Shown here: positions 1 to 13,700 of the stretch, one piece after another
Position numbering within the stretch: the stretch's first letter is position 1
Layout: each line of letters opens with the position of its first letter
Assembly (NCBI GenBank): GCA_021229015.1
Contig: CM037792.1
Span: 42,477,655-42,541,654 of the forward strand
Source: Solen grandis
Taxonomy: Eukaryota; Mollusca; Bivalvia; Adapedonta; Solenidae
Direction of reading: 5' to 3'
Length of the DNA: 64,000 nucleotides
Program-made: the position numbers and the translations under genes
The notes under the pieces: generated by a model
Databases searched by the model: none
Seen by the model: the letters and a program-made list of their open reading frames with translations, nothing else
What the model was told of the DNA's origin: nothing

Positions 1-677
1 TTATCTCTCAACAACTATGTTGTATTGTTGTATTGGGGTTTACCGTCGCTGCGATAGTATTTCAATCATATACTTTTATGGCCCTCCCTGGCAGTGGTTT
101 GTAATAAATTGAAAAAGATGCTGATGATCTTATTAAATGGATTTAGGCCCTTCTGGCAATGAACAGGAGTACAAAGTTTGATTGCTGTTCCTTGAAGCTT
201 TTCAAGATTTTGAAGTTTTGATAATACAGGACAGACTTCAGCAAAAAAAAACTTTTATAGAGAGAAATGTGCCTTTAAATTGTAATGAACCTTATGTCAT
301 TGCATAAGTTTAATTGCTATTCCTAAAGGAATCACAAAGTATTGACTTTTTCTTTGAAACAGAATGCATCTTTCTATAAAGCATCCACTTAACTATGTAT
401 ATTAAAGTGACATCAGAGAAAAATTATAGACATTATCCACAGAATCTCTTGCTACTGTTATTGTAGAGTTTACCTTATTACTATTATTGAATTACATACA
501 ATGCAAATATGTTTAACACCTGATTTGTAGGTCAGTTTCGCTGACAAACAACACAAATCAGAAAAGTTTATAAAATATCTGCATGTTAACAACAGTGTAC
601 ACTTTTTTTAACACTTAAATTTCAAACTGACCAAAAAATATGAAACAGACAAAATAACATTTGAGCACAAAACAGAC
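1..677. other. Flanking sequence with no gene seen
   Basis: AT-rich sequence without a convincing coding region or recognisable repeat. It may be the 3' untranslated region of the minus-strand exon that ends at 678, but no transcript evidence is visible. Confidence 0.4.
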
Positions 678-839
678 TTATGAGATTTTCCTGAGAGAGT
701 ATAAAAGCTGCCACAACAAACCAGGAATTTCCTTCACAGACAGTGGTCTTATGTAGGTGTCCACCAAGTCTGGTGTCAGATGGAACTGACCATTAGGCTT
801 TGCTTTTCTGGTAGCCATCTTAGCCAGAAGTATATTTGA
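678..839 (-). CDS. Probable last coding exon of an unrecognised minus-strand gene, cut by an assembly gap
   Basis: The minus strand reads open from the assembly gap to a stop at 678-680. The last ~50 residues (MATRKAKPNGQFHL, then DLVDTYIRPLSV and IPGLLWQLLYSLRKIS) have balanced, protein-like composition unlike the surrounding AT-rich DNA. I do not recognise the family. The upstream part lies in the 100-N gap, whose true size is unknown, so start and exon structure cannot be given. It could be a chance open frame, but the composition argues for a real exon. Confidence 0.35.
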   Translation of the reverse strand, partial: SNILLAKMATRKAKPNGQFHLTPDLVDTYIRPLSVKEIPGLLWQLLYSLRKIS

Positions 840-939
840 NNNNNNNNNNNNNNNNNNNNNNNNNNNNNNNNNNNNNNNNNNNNNNNNNNNNNNNNNNNNN
901 NNNNNNNNNNNNNNNNNNNNNNNNNNNNNNNNNNNNNNN
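840..939. other. Assembly gap of 100 N
   Basis: Exactly 100 unknown bases, the usual placeholder for a gap of unknown length. Reading frames that cross it are meaningless. Confidence 0.99.
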
Positions 940-1117
940 CTTGTATTAATTCCACACATTGTTCAATGGAAAATAAACATACGTTTGACCTTGACCACTT
1001 AAGTGGTTTAGATTATTTTATTGCGTCCATTGTGAAACAGGTTCTTATAACTCATATAATCCCTGGGTTGGACCAATACTTTTTGCCTGGTCCAAAGGTC
1101 ATGAAAAATTCTTGCCC

Positions 1118-1178
1118 AACCGGGTTCGAACCCACTCCCAGTTGGGTATATATTACCGCTGAACCACGGCGCCCTTAC
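1118..1178 (-). repeat. tRNA-like SINE fragment
   Basis: On the minus strand the sequence has a pol III A-box-like TGGTTCAGCGG followed by a B-box GGTTCGAACCC at tRNA-like spacing. No cloverleaf or discriminator end is convincing, so this is a tRNA-derived SINE head rather than a tRNA gene. It lies upstream of the ABCB7 first exon. Confidence 0.5.
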
Positions 1179-1576
1179 ACGATGTAGATCTATTTGTCAT
1201 GAATTATATCCAATGGTTACACTTTGATAATTCATATGGCCTTCTATATCAAATATATGAAATGTCTATGTTATACATGGTAAATGAATATTGGCAGCGA
1301 TGTTTGTCCGCGATATTTTTTTATCATGATGTTTATCAATAAAGCTCAATTATTTTTTAATAATAATTTTAAGTATTGGCCATGACATCACAAATTAAAC
1401 TCAGCTGATCTCATCTATGCATGGTTACCAAAAAGATGAATGAATCTCCAGTCGCAAACAAACAAACAAAAAAAATCTTTTTATAATAAAGCGAGAGACC
1501 GTTGTAACTAATCGATCCGTAGAATAAACTAATAAAAATAAATACTGAAAGGGAGGCTACTCTAATTAAAATTAAA

Positions 1577-1726
1577 ATGGCTCTGCTCCTTTTAGGACGG
1601 AGGTGTAGGACAAATTGTCAGTGGCAGGGTCATTTTAATTTTATCCGTGCATTAAGTTTACACGGACAAGTAAGTAAGAATGATACATCTTCAGTTAAAT
1701 TTCGGGGATCATCACACTCTCAACAG
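1577..1726 (+). CDS. ABCB7: ABCB7 exon 1: start codon and mitochondrial leader
   Basis: The ATG at 1577 opens a leader with Arg/Lys and hydrophobic residues and no acidic ones early ([13 protein letters not shown]). Two donors keep phase 0: GTAAGT at 1670 (31 codons) and GTATGA at 1727 (50 codons). The first is the stronger match, so alternative use is possible. Confidence 0.75.
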
Positions 1727-4700
1727 GTATGATACTTTATAAAAAATAAACAGTTTTGGCTATATTACTATCAACAGTTTAAACAAGTTTAACACGTCTG
1801 ACAGGTTTTGATATCTACTGATGATCTATAGTTTGATGGATTGAATTGTACTTGTAGTAGTATAATGCTTTTAAATCTGAACTTTTGGATAAGCTATAGT
1901 ATACTATGGTTTATTGGTGGATTCATTTTTCTTTAGATAATGACACCATTTCAACCATTTGGGACTATTTTGATTCCATATTTGACAGCAATATTATCTA
2001 AAAAAACAACAAAAAAAAAACACAGGCTTTATGCAAGCATTGTCAACCACACCAAACCATACTGACAGCGGAGGCCAATTCGAAAAAAATAACCGGAGCG
2101 GATCTCAGTAGAGATTAGAGACGAACCATCCATTCAACTACTGTAACACTGGGCAGTAAAATTCCTAGGATTATCTCTGGTCCTTCTGGCCCCGTGTTCT
2201 TGAAACTTAAAATTATACTTAAGTATGAATTTCATACTCAAACTATGTCCATTAGTTTTTATAGGCATTTAAATATGATACTCGAATTGAGCCTGAGATT
2301 GTATGTAAGTATTTTTGAGAACATGGGGCCTGGACTTTTAGATTGTTAAATTTAGAAAGTATGAATAAATTTTCTGAGTTTTCACATGCTCTGCACTTAT
2401 GTTAGCTGGCAAGTTGAATTTTACACCCCTGCTTTTTATTCTTTCATATACGGTATAGTATCAGAAGGTTAAACTTTACCATGATACTTCATCTTGGGGT
2501 TAGGTACCCAGTACATTTCTTAATTGTTTCAATAACATACCAAGATTAGATCTGCACAAGCTGAGCGAGGAGCTGGTATTTTATCTCCCAATGGTCATTG
2601 CTTACTAGGTATCCAATGAAATGAAACATTCTGTTTTAACTTTCATTTTTAGATATGACTGAAAGCTCCAATATAGTTGGTGTTTGAGACTTTGATGCTC
2701 ATCCATTTTTAGCTCATCGGATTTGAAGAAAAAGTTGAGTTTTTAAGATCGCTGTGTCGTAATTGTTTTTGTCATGGTCGTGCAAAAACTGTAATGTAGC
2801 CCATTTCTTAAACTCTTTTAAAGGTATCAACACCAATCTTGGAATACTTTATTATCATGACAAGGTGCAGTTGTAAGACAAGTGGCGTTATTCTGAAATA
2901 TTTATTTTCAGAGTTATGCCCCTTCTAATTTTGAATTTTAGTCAAAATTGCTTATTAAGTAGACTGTTTTGAAAACTCTGAAAGTTATCAACATAACTTA
3001 GAATACTTGATAATCATTACAAGACGCAGTTGTAAAGAAGGGGTATTATTCTGAAAGCTATATTTTTGGAGTTATGCCCCTTTTTAACTTACCGGTAATT
3101 TTTTGTCAAAATTGCTTATGTAGTGGAATGATTTGAAAACTTGAAAGGTTTCAACACAAAGCTTGGGATACTTGATAATCATGATAGGGGGCAGTTGTGA
3201 GACAAGGGGCATTATTCTGAAAGCAATATTTTCCCCTTTAACTTAGTTTTTTTAAATTGTTTTTATTCAAAGCAATTACATTTGTTCTTTACAATGTATA
3301 ATTTTTTTCTTCATTAATTTTTCATATTTACTCAACAGTTACTCTTTATACCTTAGGGTGTTCAAACTCTAAATCTCAAATATGGTACCCCTTTGTTGAC
3401 ATGTAAAACAGATGAGTATTGGCACCGCTCTGCGGAGCTCCAGTATTGGTTAAGGTTTAATGGAAGTATTTTTACTTTGGATAGAAATGGTATCAAAGAT
3501 ATCACACTTTGCAAGCTTTGCCAGGTCTATGGTCAGTAATTGGTACTTTACTCTACCAGAAACCATGCACTGAACTCTATTGTTCTGTGAGGGTCCTGTA
3601 CAGTTTCACCCCTAATATAAGATGAGTTCCGGGTTCTAAAGGGAGGGGTTCATATTTTCTCCCAAGATGTGAAGTTAAGAGAAGCTAGAAGTCCAAAAGT
3701 GCTGTTACATAGTACATTGTAAGTACTTTGATAAGGCGAGCATAGTTTGGGACTCAAACACAAGACTGCCAGAACACTACCACAGCACTCAACTGGTTTA
3801 GTTAACTGCTGGTTTCCACTCTAATTCAATATTACCATGTTGTCATGTGTTTGAAGCATCTAATTTAGTGGGGTTCATATTATATTCTGATTTTCAGAGA
3901 ACATCCTTCAAAAGCTGTACAAATGCTCAGACACCAAAAATATTACATGGTCGCCATGGCAGACTAAAGGTAAGCCTAACTCTTGAAATTTCAGTCCATG
4001 ATCTTAGTTTTGTTTGGTTTAAAATAGAACACATATGCTATCAGTTATTTGGTTATAATATTTTAGCATACTTGTGTTTGATTTGACCTGATCTAAATTG
4101 AATGCTCATGTTTGTGTTTATTGAATGTAATATCTCTGTATATACATGATGTATACGGTAGATATAAATGTAGTCTATCACTGACAGGTATATAATTATG
4201 TACTTCTTCATATACAGATATTAGTACCCTAAAAATCACCATCTTATACTGCATATGTCTTACAGCAACCCTGAATTTAAAGTTTACCTTGCAATAGAAT
4301 TACATGTATCTGCATTTGAATATATGCTTCCCTTAACTTAAAACTGTATTGATTTCTTTTCAACAGCCCCCTCTGCATCTCTTAACAAGATCATGTTTCC
4401 ACCCGGGAGCTTCCACTCTAGCCCCTAATGAGGTGAAGGGATCTAAAGAGCAGGAAGTGAAGAGCACAGACATAGTGAGAGCCATGTTTGGCTATCTTTG
4501 GCCAGCTGATAAGCCCGGTATCAAGGCCAGAGTGGTCCTGGCAGTGGGTCTCCTGGCAGGGTCTAAGGTGGGTTCAACTTCTCTTTAAGGTTCATAGGAG
4601 AAATTCACCCTTGTACAAAGTTCACACAAATGTTCACTAATCTGTTTTTCTTCCAGGCATTTCTAGTAACATTGTACTTAAGGATTTGACTTTCACTTGT

Positions 4701-7700
4701 CCGTAGGGCAAGTTACTTTGAACATTTAGTTGCCCCCCAGTGAAAACAAGTTGCCCCATCTTTAAGTTGGTGTTTCTTAATGTTTAAAACAAAAAAAAAT
4801 GTGTAATATTAAGATGAATTATAGTTAATATGAAACAAACACAATGTGCATGCAACTCACTCCCAATATAATGTTGAAAATAAAAAAATAAAAAACGAAA
4901 GATTATATTATAAAAATAAACATGCCCACCAAGCTATCTTCTTTGAAAAATCACTTGCCCAGGGTGATTTTAACCCGGCACGGGCAAGCGTGCGTCCACT
5001 TAAGAAAATCCCTGTTAAGTATGTTTCAATATTTTCCAAGTGCTATTTTCAGTCTCTGCTTTAGGAGGATACTTTATACTAGTAAATAATTACATGTTTT
5101 GCTTCTGCTCCAAAATGTTTTTAAATAAGAAAAATGCAGTAATGCTGGATTTATGCCAAACTAGATATTTTGATATGTTGAGCCCTGAAGCCTCATTAAT
5201 TTTCAGGTTTCAAAGCTTAGGAATATTCAATTACAATTAAAGCCTATGTGCTTGTTTTCTGATGCTCAAAACCTTTTCAGGTATCGTTTTTACCTGTATG
5301 TTTTACAAAAAGATTTTAGAAACAATATTTTATGCTCTTTAATGATTTAGAATATGCATTGTTGTCATGCATTGTTGTCATTTGCATACATTACTTACTT
5401 GGTGATTTAATAAATTGCTTTCTTTTGTCTGGACAATATTTAGTACATAATAAAACAGAATGATGTAAAACATGTAGTTTTTATATCATTTTTGAGAATT
5501 TCTTACTGGCAGAAACTTTTCATGTCATAATTCAATGCATATGTCTTAAGTTTTGCTTGATTTGATATTTACAGATTGTGAATGTACAGGTGCCCTTTAT
5601 ATTTAAATATGCGGTAGACTTCCTGAATGAGCCTAACAATTGGCTGAACCTTGCTGACCCTTCCTCCACCATCATGACAACAGCAACAGCTGTTCTGATT
5701 GGCTGTAAGGATCAGCTTTCTTTTTCTATCAATTCAGTATTCTTTGTTTTCATATATGGGTTTATTGAAATACAGTTGGTACTTGTTATCTCCAATTTGC
5801 GTATATCGAATATTTGGCTATGTCAAATTAATTGACTTGGTCCAGCTAAAATTTATTTATTTCAAATTACTACTATCTCAAAGTGAAAATTTGACCCTCC
5901 CTTAAGGGATTTTTTTTTATTTAAATTCTTGTTTACTTGCCTGGTTATTTTTTCACACCTGTCAGTCAACTTGTGATACTAGCTTGGCACGGGGCTATCT
6001 GTACGACAAACCATGATTTTAGGCTTTCATTAATTACCAAATTATGTTTTGACGAAATATTTGCATGGTAATTAACTGATCAAACACAATCCGTTGTGCT
6101 TGGCAATTTTTGCTCAAAATGAGCCAGATTTGCTTTAAATCCCATTGTAGAATAAACCCAGGTCATAATCCACAATGTCTCTAGAACCTACTTGTCCATC
6201 TATGAGCGCTGAGCAATCTGGCGCTGTGCAAAGTGCTTTGAATATTGTGCATGTATATAAGTGCTCTTTATTTGTAGAATGCAGTATTGTATAATTTATA
6301 TAGTTGAAAATAATAGTGCTTTTTGAAAAGAGCTGACCATATCCTACACTTCATAAGTGCAGTTATTTAAGTAATCTTCTGTTTTCCATAACTTACAGAC
6401 TTTATTGGCAATATATTTATTTGAATAATGACTCAAGTCGCTTTGAAAATTGTGTTACAGATGGAATAGCACGAGCCACAGCTTCAGGTTTTAATGAGCT
6501 ACGAAATGCCGTGTTTGGCAAGGTGGCCCAGAACTCTATACGCAGGGTGGCCAAGAATGTCTTTCTTCATCTCCACAACCTTGATCTCAGCTTCCATCTC
6601 AGCAGACAGACTGGTGCCCTATCCAAGGCTATAGACAGGGGAACCAGGTGATTGGGCTTATATCAGATTGATCAGGAAAACTAATTTTTGACATGTTGGT
6701 GAAAAGTGATACATTATTTCTTTGACTTCATTTTATTGAAAAAGAAGAAAATTACCATACTGATTTGATGAAACTTGGAAGAGATGGTCTGTACAAAAGT
6801 TGCTGAAATTGAATTTATTCTATGCCAGAATTTTATTTTATCAATTTCATTTGGCACAGACTATCACCTCATGCCCCTCTACTAAAGCTGCTAAACAAAG
6901 TTGATCCATTAACCCTTTCCCTCATATAGACTCATTTTTGAAGCACTCAATAGGTACCACATAAAGCCTGATCTGCAGAAAACCACAGTTAAACCTTACC
7001 AAATTTAATTATAAAATCCTCATTTCCAGACCACTGAGGAGCAGCGAACAGCATAAAACCTGATCAGCCTGCGAGTTACTCGCAGGCTGATCTGGTTTTA
7101 TGCTGTTCGCATAGGTCTTTTCATGGTGTCCTCTATGAGGGAAAGGGTTAAAGAATTAGGTCTGAAAATTCATTAAACTATAGATCATCATTATTACTTA
7201 CCTTTTCCGTAATTTCAAGTTGACAAGAGGTTGGCTTGTTTCCATATATATTTTGCCTCATTTCAAGGGAAAATAACTAAATATTTTATTTAAAAGAAAG
7301 TTATGACACTATTTTTCATTTTGGAAAGCAAGATACATTATAACTTTTAAGAAATAAAGAGTACTGTAATTTCTTATTTCAGTTAATATTAATTTTTTTC
7401 TTTATGTGTTTCAGAGGAATCAATTTTGTTCTAAGTGCTCTAGTTTTCAATGTTGCCCCCACAATATTTGAGGTGTCCCTTGTGACAGCCATACTGGTAA
7501 GTTGTGTCGTAAAGTTTTGCAGGATTAGTTTTTGTATACCCCTTAGATATAAAAAAAGAGATGACTTGATTATGTTCATGAAGAGAAATCAAGAGTTTAG
7601 ATGTCATGCACCAAACTGACCAAACGTGTAATTTTCATCAGAAAATGCAATTTCATTCAAAGTTGCTTATGGCTCCCTTACTTAGTGCTCAGCATATAAG

Positions 7701-10700
7701 GGTAGTTCCAGGATTGGATTGCCCATTGTCAGGATAATATGACCAGGTGTGATATCATGCTATATTCTTAAACCATTTGTAAGTAAGTTCATCAATTTCT
7801 TTGTTGCCAGTAACATAGCACCTGTGTTTTGCATTGCCGTGAACATGGTTTTCAATGTCTTTAAGTACTTCATTTTTCCGTTTATGCAAATTTTGCACCT
7901 GAGTCTTACTCCAAACCATTCTGCCTTTTTATAAGCTGGAACCCCTTGGTCTATTAATTTTATGGCATCTATTTTCTGACTTAATGTCAGCATCCTTTGT
8001 GTTTTTGCTTTGTCCGCCATTTTATTCTTGTGTATGCACCTGTGGCGACTCCAGAGAGAAAATCAGTCAAAAAGATTGATAATGACCCAAAAGGTGTGAA
8101 TAACAGCCGCTAACAACAGCCGCTAATAACAGTCTCGCTATAGAACAAAGACCCATTTGGGGCCAAGCATTTATGGTCTTTTGTCACGTTATAAGACAGG
8201 GAGAATCTATTTACAGTCTTATTATATAGAAAAATGAAATTGGGGTGGGTAGGGAAATTCTAATGTTGGTTGAGACAGACCGTTACTAATAACAAACCGT
8301 TGCTAAGACAGACTCGACTGTAGTTGATAAAGTTAATAACTGGTTGATAAAAATATTTTAGTGCTTAGCTTGAGTAAATGTCTGTTTGCAGTACTACAAG
8401 TGTGGACCACAGTTTGCCCTGGTGACCCTTGGCTGTATATCGGCCTACACTGTCTTCACCCTCCTCATCACCCAATGGAGGTCAGTATCTAGGGGGACCT
8501 GCAATGTGTGTGTAGAATAATTTGTATGATAATCCACCCAAAAACTCAAGAAAAATGAATCCATCAGCAGTATTAATTGCAGAGCTGCAGATATTTTTTT
8601 CAGTGTAGGATATTTTTCTCTCTTAGTTATTTTGGAAATGGTAATCTGAAATACAAAGAGGTTATGCATTTACTCAGTATTATGGGTTTAAGTAAGTAAA
8701 ATTGTTAATGAAACATGCAACAGATTCTATAATGAAAGGGTATTTACACTCCGAAGTTTTAGAATTTATGAGTACTGTGTTTGTAAAATTAAGATGGGTA
8801 AATACCCCAATATGGTACACTCTTTATTTGGAGCTCTGTGCTGAGGTCCAGATAAATTTTTTGGGTACCCGGTTTAGTGTATTTTACTCTGTCTTCATTT
8901 TGGAATACAAAGGGTATGTATTCCGTATTTGATTTAAGTAAGTAAAATTGTTAATAAAACATACAACAGATTCTATTTTGAAATGGTATTTTCACTCTAA
9001 GGTTTTAATATTAATGAGTATTTATTAAATTTTAAATGATAATTAGAATATATATCTCCAAAGTGTGTATGTACGAGGGTCATCCAGAAATGAATGAGAG
9101 TTGCTTAATTAACTACAAGTGTTACTCACAAAATCTCTTCATAGTCCCTTAGTATAATCTCCCGCGGATGCTATGGTCGACTCCCATCTTTTTGGCAGAT
9201 TCAGAACTCCTGTTGCTAGGCAACCTTTGTTGATGTCCCTAACGACCGTGTTCACGGCGACATATAGTTCAAATCGTCATATCAGACTCCTCGTAGTGGT
9301 TCTTTAAGTTTTGGAAACAGGTCGTAGTCGGGGGGACTTAAGTCTGGCGAATATGGCGGGTGATTAAGAACTTTCCAGTGGTACCGCTTGAACATGTCCC
9401 TAACAACACCGGACTTGTGCGGCGTGGCGTTTTAATGCAAAAGTAATGGCGTCACCTGCAAAAGTTCCGGTTGTTTGCGGCGTATTGCTGGTCGAAGAAT
9501 TTTAGTCAAATACCAGTCATAGTACTCTTTATTAACTGTGCTTCCATGTGGAACTCTGTGTGTTGTCAAAACGCCGTAAATATCGTAAGCGAATATCATT
9601 AACATCTTTGGACAGTTCATACTGCGGTGTTATTTCACAGGTCTTGACAAGTTTGGAGTATGCCATTCAGAGCTTTGGCATTTCAATACCGGCTCAAATG
9701 ACCGGATCCATGTTTGGTCGATAGCAACCACTCTGTTCAGCATCATTTCACCTTCCTCTGAATATCTATTCAATAATTCAGTGCAAATTTGAACACATTT
9801 GTCTTTTTCAGTTTTTGAGAGTGCGTGCGGCACCCGCTGCGTGGCAGTCTTTCTCATGCCTTAATTCTGCGTCAGAATAACGGAACTCTTATGTATCCCT
9901 GATTCATATGCAATTTCCTCGCATGTAGATCGTCTATCAGAGTTGAGAAGTCGAGCAACAATTTCGGTGTTATCCGTGTCTGTAACTGTCACCGGCCTAC
10001 TGGAGGAGGGCTTCTCGTAAGACTCTTGCCGTCCATTATTGAAATCCTTCACCCATCTACAAATAGTGCTAAATCCAACTGCACATGTCAGGTCAACCTC
10101 CAGGAGTACATTAAATATTTCAGTCGCTTTCTTTCCACGGCTACTCTCTTTCTTTACATACGCATAAATTTCTTCTTGCATCAGCACGAACGCATCGTCT
10201 ACAATTGCGTTGTTTAATATGACATCATCAAAAATGACATAACGTCATGATGCTTATTAACACGTGCACTTACGTGCAAAGAGTTAATTTAGTTACGTGC
10301 CAAGTTTTGTGGCTTTATGTTGTTTCAATCAAAAGTTACAAACTAACTCTCATTCATTTTTGGATGACCTTCGTATTTATTGATGGAAAGGTTATAAAAA
10401 AAAAGTTGTAGTAAAATGATTAAAACTTATTTCTTTATTGTCAATTTGCATTTTTTTTCAGGTTATACTTATCGTTTTTGAAGTGTTCCTGTGTTGGATG
10501 AGTACTCTATGTCTTCAAAGATTTAAAAAAAAAACCACTTGAATTAAACTCCTAACCTTTAGATCTATAGTGATTGAATATTACCTCTGCACCATGGTGC
10601 CATGGTATAATTCTAACATATAAAACTTCATTATTTTCATTTTATATTGAACACATATCTATTTACCATACGTGTTTATATTTACATTATTTCAGGACCA

Positions 10701-13700
10701 AATTTCGGGTCCAGATGAACAAGGCAGACAATGAGGCTGGAAACAAGGCTATAGACTCCCTTATAAATTATGAAACAGTGAAGGTAACTGACCATATGTC
10801 ACTGAACATCTTTTTTGATGTCACAATTGTTTAAAATTACTAGTACATGTATTTTCTATTTATTCTCTACTGTCTTCTTCTTTACTGTAATGGCTAGCAA
10901 TCATTTTCTGATTATTATGGCCATATTTTAGACCTTATGGTCAAGGATTTCCCATGTGTGTGTCCAGTTTCATTGTGCTCAGGTGAGCATTTGTGATCAC
11001 CCGGCATTGTGCGTCATCTGTCGTCAACAACTTGCTGTAAATGACATCTCCTCTGAAACCGCTGGACAGAATTTGAGAGGGATGATCCTTGGGTGAACTT
11101 TCACAAAAGTTGCTAAAATAAAACTTGATCCATGTAGAACTGGTTGCCATGGCAACAGAAAGAAAAATTATATGAAAGCTTTAAACATCATCTCCTTCAA
11201 AACTACTGGCCAGATCTACAGTGTTTTTCCACAGTTGTTCCTTGGGTAACCCTATACTAACGTGAGCAATCCAGGGCCTCTATGACCTTCTTGACAGCAT
11301 TGGAAGAGACAGTGGTTGGATACAAGGGAGTCTGGTTTCGATACCCTAGCTCATTTTAAAACAATCATTGTCAAACAATCTGTTTATCTATTCTCAGTGT
11401 TTTTATGCCCCCTGCATCGATAGATCAGGGGCATATTGTTTTGGTCTGTCTGTTTGTCACAAAACTTTAACCTTGACCATTAAACAAAGGTCCTCCCACC
11501 TACAGCCTCCAAACTTTACAGGTGCATGCACTTTGATGAACACAACCTGCCAGGCGACCTTGACCTTCAAATGACCTTGACCCACAAGTCTAAGGCCCCC
11601 CTGTTGGGGCATGGCATTCATACGAACATAGCTTGTTTCATATTGACATATGCTAAAGAAAAAGAAAAACAGAGATAACATGTGTTTGCATGAAGGAATG
11701 ATTATTAGGCATTATATAGATTATGTCGATGATGCAACTATATAGACACAAAATATTACTTTAACAAGGATGGTCCCTGTAAGTATGAGGTTTCAAGAAG
11801 GTTGGGCTAGTCATAGGTTGTTTAAAACATAGTCAAAAACAGTTTTGCTGTAGATGTTCACGCATGAACAAAATATTTTTTGTCAACCTTCCCTTCAGGA
11901 TACATATTTAATACTTCGGACAATATGTTGTGTAGACTTTCATATGGAAAGTCAAAGTTTAAAGATGATATAATAAAAATATGATAAGGATACGGTTGAA
12001 TATTTTTTTTCATATATATCATTAAGAAAATCTTATCTTACTTTTGTTTAAACTTAGCTTTTTTTACAACGATTGGGAGATAAGTTCTCATAACTTTTAC
12101 TACTCCTTCTTGACGGTTCCTGATTGGACCTGTACTTTGGGAAGGTCAAAAAATATCCTTTTCCTCAATCGGGATTGAACCCACACAGTTTTTGGATCCA
12201 CAGTTGGGTATGTTACCACTAGACCATGGCATCTCTTTTTTATTTGTGTATTCATGTTTTAAGAAGTGTAAGGTCTATATAAAGAACATGTTTTTGTGCA
12301 ATTTTACAGTACCTCATGCAATGAATAAACATGTTTTTGTGCAATTTTACAGTACCTCATGCAATGAATAAACATGTTTTTGTGCAATTTTACAGTACCT
12401 CATGCAATGAATAAACATGTTTTTGTGCAATTTTACAGTACCTCATGCAATGAATAAATATGTTTTTGTGCAATTTTACAGTACCTCATGCAATGAATAA
12501 ACATGTTTTTGTGCAATTTTACAGTACCTCATGCAATGAATAAACATGTTTTTGTGCAATTTTACAGTACCTCATGCAATGAATAAATATGTTTTTGTGC
12601 AATTTTACAGTACCTCATGCAATGAATAAATGTATATATTTTTTCCCAGTACTTCAACAATGAGCTGTATGAGACAGAGAAGTATGACAAGTACCTGGCC
12701 AAGTATGAGGTGGCCTCTCTTAAAACCACCACCAGCCTGGCTCTCCTCAACTGGGGACAGAATGCCATCTTTAGTTTCGGACTGGCAGCCATCATGGTCC
12801 TAGCCAGCCAGAACATCATGGCAGGTATGTGGAGTTGCTTTAGGCATCAGTCTTATAGATTTTTTGAGTGACCTCCAGTTTCAGTCTTGGCTGATGTTGA
12901 GCTTTTTGAGGCTTGAAAGCAATACAAGAATAACTGAACTGAACTAAAACCATTACTGAACTAAAACCATATCCATTTAATTGGAACATTTTCTACAGTA
13001 GAAAAACCTACCTCCAGGATTCAACTGGCCCTCTCTTGTTAAAGTTTGGGAGATCATGGCATTGAAATATTAACACAAATTTGAAAATGTCAGATAACTA
13101 TCTGCCTTTTAGTTGACTGTTGCAATATATTGCAATGGACAACTTTCAAATCAGCACTGTGTCACTCTCTCTTATAAGACAGACGCTGTACTCTCTTGTA
13201 ACTGTTGAAATTGATTTGTCTAAGTTTTGATAAATTCTGTCAAAATACATGAAAGATCAAAGATAAAACATTTATAAGAAACAAGTAGCAACCACATTTG
13301 CATATTTATAACCTTCACAAGCTGTAGATACAGAAGATAAGAACCTATTCAGTTTATATTTCTATAAAGTTTCGTGCCTCTTTGTTTAAATCATGACATG
13401 TCCCCACATTTTATCTTGTCCTGCCCCACCCCCAGGGACCATGACGGTTGGGGACCTGGTGATGGTGAATGGGCTCCTGTTCCAGCTGTCCCTGCCCCTC
13501 AACTTCCTGGGCTCCGTGTACCGTGAGGTCCGGCAGTCTCTCATTGACATGACAACCATGTTCTCCCTCCTTAATCTCAAACCAAATGTTGTGGTAAGTA
13601 CTGAAGTAAAGTTGTTAGGTGCTCTAAAGTGGCACATGAAAAGTGATCAACGTATTATCAATATTGAGTAGCATAGAAAATTGTCAAGTATTAGTTAAAA

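Noticed and set aside
1118..1178. tRNA genes at this and similar sites (12157, 28735, 51040, 59772)
   Set aside because: A- and B-box-like motifs are present but no complete cloverleaf; several are joined to SINE bodies.
7404..7619. Separate small genes at open frames overlapping ABCB7 exons (also 3847, 4349, 5578, 6421, 13393, 16769)
   Set aside because: They are ABCB7 exons read through into introns; splice sites and phases define the true boundaries.
12286..12629. Regular direct repeats as a CRISPR array
   Set aside because: The 43-bp units are contiguous with no unique spacers and lie in an intron of an animal gene.
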